From Glandiceps talaboti (lineage: Eukaryota; Hemichordata; Enteropneusta; Spengelidae): 64,000 nucleotides of DNA. This document shows positions 49,389-62,700 of the stretch, piece by piece; the stretch's first letter is position 1, and each line of letters opens with the position of its first letter. The notes under the pieces are model-generated. The model had not been told where the DNA came from, ran no database searches, and saw nothing but the letters and a program-made list of their open reading frames with translations. The DNA is taken from assembly GCF_964340395.1 (NCBI RefSeq), contig NC_135549.1:11353342-11417341 (forward strand), read 5' to 3'. The position numbers and the translations under genes are program-made.

Positions 49389-49766
49389 GGTTCATGATGT
49401 TGATGTTGGGACAAGTCTTATATAGTGCTTTCCCACGCCGTGCTCAAAGTGCTTTACAATTATTACCTAGCTCGGATCAGAACGGCACAACGGCCCTTTA
49501 GTCTTCCTCAACTCCCCGGGGAGCATACCATCCATTACAGCCATTTCAGCGCAGAGGATTAAAGCCTTCACATTGCAACCTACATCCTACCAGGTCCCCA
49601 ATTATACAGCTGGGTTGACTGAGGCACAGTCGTGGTTCAAATCTTGCCCAAGGACTTTAGCCACTCAGAAACAAAAACAGCTGGCAGCGACCGGGCTCGA
49701 ACCTGCAACCTGTAGATTCCAAGCCGGTCACGCTAACCATTCACCCATCATGACCCCATTAGGGGA
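49389..49766 (-). mobile_element. tRNA-derived SINE with candidate target-site duplication
   Basis: On the minus strand the element opens with a tRNA-like head. An A box TGGGTGAATGG (complement of 49737-49747) is followed by GTTAGCGTGACCGGCTTGG and a B box GGTTCGAGCCC (complement of 49693-49703). These are internal RNA polymerase III promoter elements. The body extends to a tail region read on the plus strand as TATATAGTGCTTTCCCACG and CTCAAAGTGCTTTACAATTA, then ends in a short (GATGTT)n simple repeat. ATGAAACATTTTG at 49376-49388 and ATGAAATATTTTG at 49767-49779 flank it exactly, 12 of 13 identical, as expected for a LINE-mobilised insertion. The plus-strand frame reading GLEPATCRFQAGHANHS is the well-known false ORF over such tRNA-like heads. 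The partner LINE is not identified. Confidence 0.75.
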
Positions 49767-49779
49767 ATGAAATATTTTG

Positions 49780-51190
49780 CGAGCGCGAATGGGTGGGGGT
49801 GGTCTGCGAAGTGTTGTTGGCCCCTCAAAATATTTCCTCCCCCTACCGTAAATTCTGCTCGTTGCCTTAGTATGTATTAAGTAAACTTCAAGACTTATGA
49901 ATCAGCATGTGAATTCTTATGACAAATACTGCTGTCGTTTTTTTTTGAGAAAATCATTACACACGCGAAGTAAGGTATGAAATGGCTCATGCATGGTTGC
50001 GATATGATGCATACCACCTCTCCTTACGAGGGGTACACATGTGTAATGTTTTTCACTTTCAACCCCAAATATCCCCACGTTTGTTTCGTTAGATAAATGG
50101 GTTTACTCAATGAACATCTTGGACTATAAAATTAAAGTTAAAGTAAACGGACAAGGTGTCATCACTTGTAAAGCAGGGAATAGGCTAGGAAGATTAGGTT
50201 TATCCAGACCTCATGCTTTTACAGACATCAGCAAAATTCAATTTTAAAACTGACAAGGTCAAAAATTGTTATTAACTCAACTCTGCAAAGCAAAAGAGAA
50301 GCAATTGAAATGCACGCCTTCAACGTTGCATGGCATAACACCACAGACAATGGTGAATTCTAAGTCAATTATTGCAGGATTTGCAAATCAAATTTTTAGT
50401 ATAGACATGCGAAACGAAAAATCAAAGACTAATTGAATGTCTTTGTATTTTTGCCTTTCTATCCAGAAATATAAAACCTTTGCCACGTGGGAAGTACCTG
50501 ACATATATGGTCTGAAATGAAGGCAATGCACCAACATGTACGAGCTCTTTCGTCTCTATGACAATCAATTTTACAGATGCCATTCGCCATTATACAACTA
50601 CCCCAAAGGCATTTACATGAAAGGTTGGTTAAGTCTATTTGTTACACAGCCGGATGATAAGAAAACAGACGTTGTTGCGTTGAGTAAAGGAATGTGTTTG
50701 TTCCATGATCAAAGGATCAACTGTAGAATGTTCCATTTTTCTTATTATGGGTTCTTGGTATTTACAATGAACGTTTCTGAAAAAGACAGTAACGACTATA
50801 ATATGTACGTAGTGGAGAGTGGCTCTATTCTGAATGCCAAAAACTGACATGTATACCTTCATATTAACATAATATTGACATATACTGTACAAGTCATTCT
50901 ATTTAAAGAATTAATGTAGACAATGTTTAGCGCTTGGAATCAGACATAATTAGTAATTCAGATTTTTGGGTTGTTTTGTATCATGTCTAGAGTCTTTTCT
51001 TTCCATCGAGAAAAATGTCAAATCAGACACGTGAATTGTTGTTGACAACATAGTAGATTACATTGCAAATGGGACTATATATATTTTATCGTAGACCTAT
51101 ATTATCAATTCCGATTCTATGTAACATTTACTAGAGACATGCAATTAGTATCGAATGCTGTGTTGAATAATGCAAACGTTGGCAACGCAG
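49780..51190. other. Unique DNA with one uncharacterised ORF
   Basis: An ATG-initiated plus-strand frame at 50536-50847 encodes 103 residues rich in aromatic residues and Asp/Lys. It has no signal peptide, membrane helix or family motif that I recognise. It is the longest non-repetitive, ATG-initiated frame after the receptor, but one such frame is expected by chance. A short region at 50018-50030 carries the CCTTACG hairpin-like motif also found at the ends of the 42.5 and 56.7 kb elements. Confidence 0.4.
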
Positions 51191-51235
<45 letters not shown>

Positions 51236-51272
51236 GGTGTAATAGTGGTGGTGGTTGTGGTGGGGGTTGTGT
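51191..51272. repeat. (TTG)n microsatellite followed by GGT-rich tract
   Basis: Fourteen TTG units at 51191-51233 are followed by GTGGTGGTTGTGGTGGGGG-type sequence. The poly-Leu or poly-Asn frames produced by it are artefacts. Confidence 0.95.
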
Positions 51273-52313
51273 TGCTGTTCGGAGGGAGTTAAAAAACAAC
51301 GACGTTGACACATCGCTGTCCGTCTGAGGTCATTGTAGACATGTTATAAGACCAAAGCAAAGTGTATTACACAGCCGAGCAAGGTTCGAATTCGTGAGTT
51401 ACATAAATAATATTCAATTGAGTGAATCATTGATATATGGAGCATTTCCAAAAATAAAAATTACTTTGCTACTAGCAATTGAGTCAATATTTTTTACAGA
51501 CAGAAACGCGGGTGATATATTAACAGAAGTGTCATCATGTTTTGTATCCCGTGTCAGTCTGGTACACTAACAAGACACTCCAATCGTTGAATAGCATTCA
51601 TTTTGACAGGTTGCAAAGAAGTAAATGCAGAATTTCAATCTATGATTATCAGCAATTTTCTTCTTTACATGAATGTCTAGTGATAGGATGTAACGTGTTT
51701 TAATGGTTGCGGATTTCAATACACTTTCAAACGTTATGTTTGTGAGCTGGAGAATGTATTCAGATTTTATATCGCTTTCAAATTGTTAAAAAGTCCAATT
51801 CCTATGCTTTATCGATTTTAACAACTTAGTAGTCATTGGTATGAAACTAGTTGGAAGCTAAAACTGTCACAAGCCCCATCTTGGAGTGATATCTATCTCA
51901 GAATAGATGCCGAGAAAAAAGGTTCGGAGTATTAGTGTTGTGCATCTAAATGTCACTCACGTACCGACACAATTGTAGAATTATAATATCAAACGTCACA
52001 GATATCTGGATGGATATCATCTAAAGTAACTTGTCCACTAAAGTATCTCGTCCCTCTTTTAAACCGATTTCCCAATAACATGACCATATGCGACCATTAT
52101 TCGTTGAAATGGTAGAGGATGTTCTTCACTTTAGGATGAATATGTGTATAATATTTACCCGTTTAAGCTGCTTTACTGTTCTCTAACAGTTGAAATACAT
52201 CATATTGTTTTGCAACAGACAAGAAGGGAAGGATAAGAAGGCATTCACAACCGAGTGAACAGTTTGGATATTAAATAGGGTACACATTGTTAGGATATGG
52301 CAATAACTGATAG
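51273..52313. other. Unique DNA, no recognised gene
   Basis: Nothing recognised. A B-box-like GGTTCGAATTC near 51383 has no A box at the right distance. Confidence 0.5.
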
Positions 52314-52429
52314 TTATATTACACGTCAGAGGACATTTACTATCTTTATTAGTACAGTTTTGGTTAAACCGTCCGTTAACCAAAATTGTCCTAATAAAAA
52401 CAGTAAATGTCCTCTGACATGTACTATAA
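52314..52429. repeat. Fold-back element: 54-bp inverted repeats with 8-bp loop
   Basis: Bases 52314-52367 and 52376-52429 are inverted complements over 54 positions with six mismatches. They include the perfect blocks GTCAGAGGACATTTACT and TTTTGGTTAA, and the loop is ACCGTCCG. The total length of 116 bp and imperfect arms fit a decayed fold-back MITE or an inverted duplication. RNA from it would form a long near-perfect hairpin on either strand. No flanking direct repeat is evident. Confidence 0.88.
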
Positions 52430-53483
<1,054 letters not shown>

Positions 53484-55735
53484 TAGGCTCCAATTGTGCG
53501 ACACAGAAAATACAGTCAAATGTATGAAACGATATTTTGTATTCTTTGAACTTGACTTTTTTTAAGTCTGGAAATGTTTAAGGAGAGCCTGATTTGAATT
53601 CAAACGAGAATCCTTATACGCAGGAACGTACATTTGTTAACTCGTAAACCTCTAATTGTTTAAAGTTTAATGAGGAACAGAGCTTACAAAGTTAAATAAG
53701 AGGAGTTTTCAACATTTGACATCGTTAGGATGTCGATAATCGGTTCATTACAGACACAACATGTGAAAATGTTGTCAGGAGCTAAAGGTTATGTAGTATG
53801 AACTTCTTACTGTTTTGCTAACCCATTTGAATTCAATTCATGACGGTAGTATGCCATTACCTCCCGACATTTACGATCGCTGAAATCATCGCTGAAATAG
53901 GTGTAGCAGTAAACTTAAGCCGAAGTCATTTGTTCATCTCGCACGTTGCAGTCAAATGTTTGCGTAGTTAACAATTTTGTGGATTCACTGCAAGACAATT
54001 CTAGTGATAGTGTACTTGCATAAATCATTGACACTGATCGAAATATGTCATTCTAGCAGCGTGTTGTGTTTTGTAAGTCGATTTTTCTATTTGCATTAGC
54101 GAGAGCAAAGGCGATCTAATTTTGTGTCTAGGTGCAAGTAAACGTGGTGAGGCCAATCCTCTATGATTTTATCAAGATTTTTGCTTGAGTGGATATACGT
54201 TTAGATTGACTACAATCCAACTGTTGAATCCTTCTCAAGCAAGTGAATGTTTATGGTTAGTCCCAGTTTACTGATCATGTTATGTTTGTTCATCCTATGA
54301 TTACAACATATTGTTGTGCGACTAAATTTATATTCATGTACGATTAGAGACATATTTATGAAGATTTACATTAAAACTACTTATTCAATACTAGTTTTAG
54401 TAATCTGTAAAGAAATTGTCAACATTTCGGTGTGATTGAATACAAGTAAATATCTCCATGGAACGGTTTAGGCATTTAAATTGTCACAAAAGCTTGCTAA
54501 ATATTCAACAAGGCCAAGGGTTTATTGAAAGACAGTATTCAGGAAATGAAGACGCTAAATAGGCCAAATGTAATGTTCTCAAACTTCGGGTACTATATAT
54601 TTCAGGCATTTTGGTGCTATTTCAGGCATTTAACCTTTTAACCGGCATTTTAACCGGTTTGCTCTCTAATTTACGATTGATTGAACAAGAAATCTACAGT
54701 CAGTGATAATCAATTTTACATTCCAAGCTCATAATTGTTTCCGCGTTTCTGTGTAAATTGAATATTTTCTCGCCCCCCCCCAAAAAAAATGAAAAGAAAA
54801 TCCCATCATTATGTGTTCCATTGGAAGTTTTCAATAGCCCAAACAGTTAAATAGTATACGTAAAGGGTTCTTATGTGTTTTATGATCGAGTTGGTGAACA
54901 ATGTTCCCCGTTGCCAAATATTATTTTGCGAATGTACACGTTTTATAAACGTGATTGTAATTTTGGATATTTTAATTTGTATTCATTAATCGTAGAGGAG
55001 ACTAAGAGACTATGAACAAGGTTTAACATATTGGTCGACCTATTTCAGTGGCCTCTGCGATGTTCAGCACAAATACATAGAATAACAGTCATTGTCTGTA
55101 AGAAAGAAATATTGTCAACCGAATATTCAGCTTGTTTTGCTATGCGCAAGACACGTAATTCCAAATAGAAGAGGGGTCATTGAATCCTGGATATAAATCG
55201 TCTCTAATGAGTTGAGATGGATTTGAATAGATGCGTATCTCTATTTGAAAAAAAAAAGCTATTACTTTTCAGCATCAACCTTGTTCATGCGTTGTAAAGC
55301 TTTCAGCTCATGATCCAAACCTCTCAACTTAGTTTGAATGAAAAAGTGCAATAAATAACAGATATGACCGTATTTCCTAAACATGACTGCCGCACAATGC
55401 AGCTCCCAAAGAAAGCATACCGGCTTTATAAACATGACATTATGAAAATATACTGTCCCCGTAATGCATTTTTGAAAAACGGCAAGATAGCACAATCTAA
55501 CACCTATATAATGTCGGAAACCAACTGTGTTGATCGATACACCTTATACTAATATCGGAACGTACATTACATTTCAAATATGCCGCTGTGTGAGCTATGT
55601 TTTCACTATATTCACAGTACACGACAACTTCCCTTGTTTACTAATGGAATACCAGATTTTAAACTGAATGCCTCCGGTAAGGACAAAACTATAGATTTTT
55701 TATTCTAAATTATAGCTATTATACATGATGTACCA
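53484..55735. other. Unique DNA, no recognised gene
   Basis: No gene recognised. Small local duplications of TTTCAGGCATT and TTTTAACCGG lie at 54599-54660, and a C9/A8 run at about 54772-54788. Confidence 0.48.
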
Positions 55736-56760
55736 CTTAATTAGGAAATTAATTATATGAAACTAAATGAAATTTGAAGCTTGCACAGTTAACATATTGC
55801 CTAATTATTTAAAAAAACATTGATTATGCAAATTAACCATATAGATTATAAGTTACAACATCAAGCTTTAATTGACACATGCACTTCTTTACTATCAACC
55901 GGCAATATATATACACAAAATTATCTGAAATTTGAAGTTTGCAGTCTTAACAAATAGCCTAATTACCGAAAATCATGAATTATGCAAATTAGTCAAACAA
56001 TTATAAATAACTATATCAATAGTCTTTAGAGGTTGTCATGATTGATGTATGTGCCAAATTATATGGAATTCCAAAGATATAGCTTAATTACGGAAGATCA
56101 TTAATTATTTCAAATTACTCATTAAAAGTAAAGGTTATGTCAACAAACTTGTGCGCATTGTTATGGTTGGTATATGCATCAAATTCTATGAAATTTGAAG
56201 CTCGCATTCTTAAGATAAAGCCAAATTACCGAAAGTCATTGACTATGCAAATTATTCATTAAAACCTTAAACTACATCAAACTTTATAGGACCTATGCGC
56301 TTAGTTATGGTTAACTTATGTACAAATTTATATTGAAATTGTAGGATGCATTTTTTAGATATAGCCTCATTACTGAAATTAATGGCAAATTATTCATAGA
56401 AGCTTTAAGCACAATCAACAAACCTCAAAGGACATATGCACTTTGTTATGGTTAATGTATGAACAATATTATACTGAATTTGAAGTATGTGTTCCAAACA
56501 TATAACCTAATTACTCAAAACCATTAATTATGCAAATAACTAATTAATGCTCAGTAGATGTTTACCAAAATCTAATCAGTTCTTGCTATTGTAGCATATG
56601 GAAGATGTGTAGCAAATTTCATTATAATTGAGCCAGCTGTTTTTAAGAAAATGATGACACAAACTGACACACAAAGACACGTACGGACGGACGGACGGAC
56701 GGACGGACAGACAAACATCGCCATTTCAATACCTTCCCTTACGAGAGGTAAACATATGCA
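55736..56760 (+). mobile_element. Second locus of the outer repeat family: about 143-bp tandem units, microsatellite and 3' hairpin-like end
   Basis: About six tandem units of 126-159 bp share a GCCTAATTACCGAAAATCAT-like block, near 55798, 55957, 56083, 56219, 56362 and 56505, with TATGCRCTTNGTTATGGTT-like sequence between. The last unit continues into ACCAAAATCTAATCAGTTCTTG, GAGCCAGCTGTTTTWAGAAAATG-like sequence and a (GGAC)n microsatellite (56682-56714), ending with CCTTCCCTTACGAGAGG at about 56732-56748. This order matches the right half of the 40.4-42.5 kb locus. No coding capacity is visible, so it is a non-autonomous element. The left boundary is approximate. Confidence 0.75.
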
Positions 56761-59700
56761 ATCTCTCAGCCATAAGCTTATACGCAGTTTATGTGGGAGT
56801 GCTTTTAACGATTTGAAAGTGCACCTACATATACATCAACTAAGCGCTCTAAGCCATATTGCGTGTTTGGCTTGCCAGCTGTTTTCGGTTAGATGAGAAT
56901 AAATAAATCAACAGATTCACACCAATAATCCTTAGTTTTCAAAGGATATATTGAGTTAGAAAAAGAATAAAGGGTAGGTGCTCATGGTGAGGATTGGATT
57001 GCCAGAACAATATTAATGGCCCTTATCTGGGTTGAAATGTCATTTGAAGGATGCAGACATAAATTTGCTAGGTATAAGATATATGTAAAATTGATTAGAT
57101 ATGTGCAGTTGTCAGCATGTCGAAAGAGTATCACACAACGTCAAGAAAATAATTCAAAATTACGTTATTATAATTCGAAAATGTTTGCATAAATTAACTT
57201 TCGCCAATTAACGTATTCGTAATGTCTATCATATTTTCAATGTTCATGTCATAGCATACGTATTAATGTGTCTAGTTGTAGAAGATAGCCAGCATGAATC
57301 ACTGCATGTAATGAGAATCTAAAACAAGGGGAGACTTATAAAAATCACACCACCATTAAGCTTCTGACGCATGTGGAATATTCTCATGTTCTACACAAAG
57401 ATACTCCAAGATTTTGAATTCAATGATTTGTGTAACAATTAGTTCCCTTGCGATTTATGTATCACGAATGATGTAGAAATCGCTGTACGTTCCAGGTGTG
57501 CTCAAAATATAACTGTTGTCTCCCGGGCGTAGTTCGAACATTTCACCCTTGCTCTTTGAAGATAGGTAGATCATTAATTGAGTACAGCAACCACCTACGG
57601 CACAGGCATTCAAGAAAGGATACAGATACCTACCATTCAGAGGGTAGATTCAAGTTGTTACAATTGCCTAAACGCACAATTGTTTTCGAATTGACATTTT
57701 AAAATGGTGAACATCTGCCATTATTAAGATTGTGCAAAGGATGTGCATTGCGAACGTCAGTTGTAGTAGCACTTCAAATGCGTCGAATAACGAGCACTGT
57801 AATCAATAGGAAGCAATCACGGGACAGTCATTATCTTTACATGCAATGACGTTCAAGTACATTGAATTCGTCCCAAGATAATCGCATAACCTTAGCGTTC
57901 TTCAGTCACAAGCTTAAGATTCTAAGATTTGAATAAGATAAGCTGTGAAAAGTAATGCAAAGATCACGTTTGACTATAAATATAGACTGTGAGTGGTTTG
58001 TAAAAATCGATGAATGGCTAAGTTAAAACTGTTATGATTAGCTGATGGTGCTATTCATAAAGTGAAGAACATAATTAATAAATGTTATGAATATTGCAAT
58101 TATAAAAAGGTTAATGAAGAGATAAGCTGTCTATATGTTACCTGACCTGTTAAAGTTTGGTAATCTGCACTAGTTCACACATATATTTAATATTAGTCTA
58201 ATTATAATACTCGGTATAAATGAATCATATGCTCTACCTCAGACCACAATTCTAAAGTGTTCTGAGGCTCTACAAATCTATGAATACAAAGATATAAGGT
58301 AGTTTGTTGTCTTTGAACTGAAGTCAAAAACACAAATATAAACAGCGACATCTTGCAAAAATATTCTTTGAATTTGCTGTAATTCTACTGAATTAGTGAT
58401 ACAGTGACTGACTAATCCATTTTCCCCCCGTATATTAATCGGTATAAATAAAAACATAAGTCCCATGATGAACTTGCTCTCTTTAGCCGTCTACCTGATA
58501 CTATGCCAAAGTAGTTCATTGAATTAGTTTAAACATTTTTTCATCATATATTGCTACTAACGCAATATATTGCATGCTATATTGCATCACTCTTAATTAA
58601 CGTAGTATCAGAAAATCAGCTTTGAGGAGTTACGAATGTAACTAAGCATCACCTTTTGTGTATCACCTAGTTGTCTATGAAAGACAGTTTAAAATGACCA
58701 GTGTTGGCTCTGTTTTATTTCATATCTTATAGAGGTTTAGCACTGCATGAAGTAGGCAGTCGATCATCCACATTGTCAATTGGATACACTAACGAAAACC
58801 AGTAATGTGCATACACTTTAAAATGTTAGTTGATCAAATGTAACTAATAGATTTAGATGACAAAGTCATATTCAATTTACTGCGCTTATAATTCTCATTT
58901 TTCTGTATGAAAAATAATGGATCTCATCGACATTTATGTTCAATGCTCTATACGCATGTCCCGGCTATGAGCGACATCTGATCATGTTAAGCAACTTAAT
59001 GATGGGATATCATACAGCTACCAATATGTAATTACAAAGTCCATATATCCTTGGTTTAAGAGTTTTCAGACTTTCCATAAACAAGATACGTGTATCATAA
59101 CTGAAGTGAAATATACCGATTTATGTGAATAGAAGGTCTGCATCCTCCAATGCCCTTGATATATATATTCTGATATATTGATAGATATATTGATTCATTC
59201 GGATACAAATTTGACCTTTAGACATCTAAGCGATTTAGTTCAGAATAATGTCTTTCATCAGGCCTCGAGTTGTTTAGGATGAATGGATGGGTGGAGACCC
59301 TTTTCCCTTGCCGTACATGCTACATAAGGGTATTCTAAAGTGGTATTCAAATAACTTAATATTCACTGTTGCTGAAAGAGAGGAACTTGAAAGTCCACCT
59401 AAAAGAATATCTTCAAAGATGCATTTTCAGTTTACTCAATACATGTTTTTTGTAAATCAAATCGAGACAAAATAACTTAAATAGTTGAAGAAACCTTCAC
59501 ATAGAAATAAAACAGGCAATCAATATATAGCACAAACATATTGGATGAAAGAAAGGCAATGTGTTTAAAGTAGAAGGAAATCTCCTTCGGCTATACATTT
59601 GTTAGTCATCCGTGAACGTACTATATAAGAATGTAATTACAATACTTGTTATATACTGGTCCCAGCACTATATAATGCGCAGCCTCTATCAAAGTGTGAG

Positions 59701-62700
59701 ATACAATCTAAATTATTTTTTGTGTGCATAAAATGAATATCACATATTATGAAACTTAGCGAGAGAAAAACAGAGAGAGAAATTCGAAATCGATTAAAAA
59801 TATGATTTAATTTCAAAACGCGAATTTAAAGCAACCTGCAAAATTAGAGATCACGATGAGATACTGAGCATGTGTAGCATGGTAAAGCCATACTTAACAT
59901 GGTGTTTACTTCGAATGGACAGGGTAATCTTTCTGTGGAAGTTGTTCTCTGTAAACACATCGAATTATTGACACATAGCATGATTACTTCCGGAACATCG
60001 ACTACTTTAAGTCAGTCAAAGTGCAAAATCACATCTAGTAAAGTCTTATCCGGTGTGATTCACCACTGTTGCTGTAATAGCTAGAGGCAGTGCTTTTTCC
60101 TTTCTACAACGTCGCGACGAGCAGACGCATTTTGTTCATGTCTGTCATTTCCAAAACGTAACCTTTACTACATAAAATAGGTTACTAATGTATAGCCTTT
60201 GACATAGAAAAATCAAATGAAACCTTTGATAAGTCTGTTCAATCAAAGTACTCAGACACAAAATGTTTTCTTTCGTCGACTAAAGTTATCATCTTACCCA
60301 CTATCTATCAACTCTATATTAACTTTATCACATGATTGAATTGCATGTGCTAGATATAAATAACTCGCCTTCTTGCTGTGTCATACGCCGGATAGACTGC
60401 TAACGGACAACATGTATCCCTGTTGCATACATTACTTTGGCAAAATAAGCCTACCGCTGTTTTATATCCACTGTATGCTCTGTGGATACAAAATACGATG
60501 TTTCACTGTTACAAAGTGCTCACTTCTCTGAAAGTTAACGTTTCCTCTATCATTACTTGTATGAGCAATTACTGATTGGTAAACATTGGTAGAATACGAT
60601 ACGAATGACACATAATATAGTTATCCTCAATGACGTTCTAAACGGTGGTTTATGAAAGTTCAGTTTTTCCTTAGTGGCATTTAAAATACTGGTAACGGTG
60701 TGATCAGATGTCAGTTCTTACAAAGGAAGCCGTAACATAGAACATGAATGCTATACGTACTTGTGCTCTTTTAATTAGCTTAATACAAAGGGCACAATGG
60801 GAGAAAACGTCTACCCAATTCCCATTACATTATTCTTTTCAATATAGCTAGACATCTTGACGAAACTCCTTGCAAAGATGTCAACATGAAAAAAGAAAGA
60901 TTCCACTGACAGAGTTTACCAAAAGGGCAGTGATGGTCCCTTGGATATAAAATGTATACAAGCATGAAGAAGAAGAAATAGTTGGACGTCACGCATAACA
61001 GACTTAATGAGACCGTGCAATGATAGCAATACCCCTTCAGGCAATACAATTCTCTTATAATAGAAAGTATAGGGAAATTCGGATTGTGAAACACCGCTTA
61101 TACTATACCATGAAAATGACCAACGTGTTAAGTTGAGAAAAACTGATATTTAGAAGATTTGTTGAGATAAGATGCGGATTGTTTTGAAAAAACAACGGAT
61201 GTGGTAGTATAAGTGTATACCAAATACCAAATTGCATTAATAAAAGGCAATTTCAATGTATTGGCATTCTAAAAAGTTGACTTGTAACATTTTTGCAATG
61301 TTTATGGATATAAGATCGAGGTAGGGTAATTTGTTCCAATGGAAGATGACGCGCTCGCCCAAGGATGTTGTAGAATACTGTTGAATGTACTTTGCAATAA
61401 TGCTACTTATAACGCCTTCAAGGCTTTGCGAAATCATTCCTACAGACATATTATTACGGCAATACTTCCTCAATTATAGAGTTTTATGCGTGATAGTCTA
61501 TGGGCGTCGACAGGATTAAAGGTGAACATCAAAATCACGGTATCTCATGTGAATGTTGGTTCACTGGTTCGTATAATTCAATAGAGTCACTCAGGCTTAC
61601 GATGGCGAGGCGTGTGGCAAAGCTGACTAATACAATCAATTATCGTGGCTTGTTTGAATTTGGCTTATCAATGAAATTGCTATGTTAGCACTTAGCAGTG
61701 TAGCTTTAGATGATAATCCCCGCACGACGCCAATCGAGTCGACAAAACATTATACAATACAAGTGAGATTCACTGCACTTTCAGTTTAGTTGTTCACTTT
61801 CGCCTAGATATCTCACAAAATAGGCTATGTAAGAACTGACCTTTGAATAATACATGATAACGTCAAAGTGCTTTGACACTTTAGAAGTAATCTCCTATTT
61901 GAAGTGCACATGACATACATACACCTGATACATAAATAACAATACTGGCCAGGTACGTAATCTGCTAGATCCAGTAACTAAACTATTACATGTTAAGTTG
62001 TGCTTTAGTTATGGTACGGTATCATATTGTGTGTTTGTCTGCAGGCTGTTGAGTGTGTGTATGTGTGCGTATGTGTATACAGATGTGTGTATGTGTGTGT
62101 AGCAAATTCAAGTAAACAAGTCTTCATCGAAGACATACCCCCAACATTTCAACTAATTGCTAATTCTTAATCTAAATTTTATGACAAAATTGGTCGTCAT
62201 TTAGTTAAACTATCATTGAGGTCATGAAATAAAGTGATGTACATATTGAACTACAGTATCTGAAATTTGTGCCAGGTTTAGTTGAAATCAACATGTGTCA
62301 CAATATTCAACACAGGTCGTAATATTGTTTTGCTATGGGCGGCATGCTCTTAGTTGCTAGGCCTATGTATTTGATCAAAGTGACCTGGTAGTGTTAGGAT
62401 AGAGTGTCACAGTGTTGCTTTAAGTCCATGCAAAGGGTAATAGTTATAAAGTGCTGTCAGCACAATTTGATAAGTTCGTTTTTAACTTTTGCCAATGTTT
62501 GTCTCCAACATGATTTACATAAACCGGAATCAATATAGCTTGAAGCATATGGTTAAGTAATACTTAATTAGTTTTCATTAAATTCACTGTCCTTGCGATG
62601 CAACAATATATTCTTGTGAATTAAAATTGCAAAATTCATGTGTAAAAACATTATTTACCAAATGTACTTTAATCTTTAATGAATCATTAAAGTGAATCTT

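Noticed and set aside
49573-49770. Plus-strand ORF containing GLEPATCRFQAGHANHS
   Set aside because: It runs antisense through the tRNA-like head of the SINE. Such frames are a known annotation artefact over tRNA-derived repeats.
51365-51400. B-box-like GGTTCGAATTC suggesting a tRNA or SINE
   Set aside because: There is no matching A box upstream at the required spacing, and the flanks do not fold as a tRNA.
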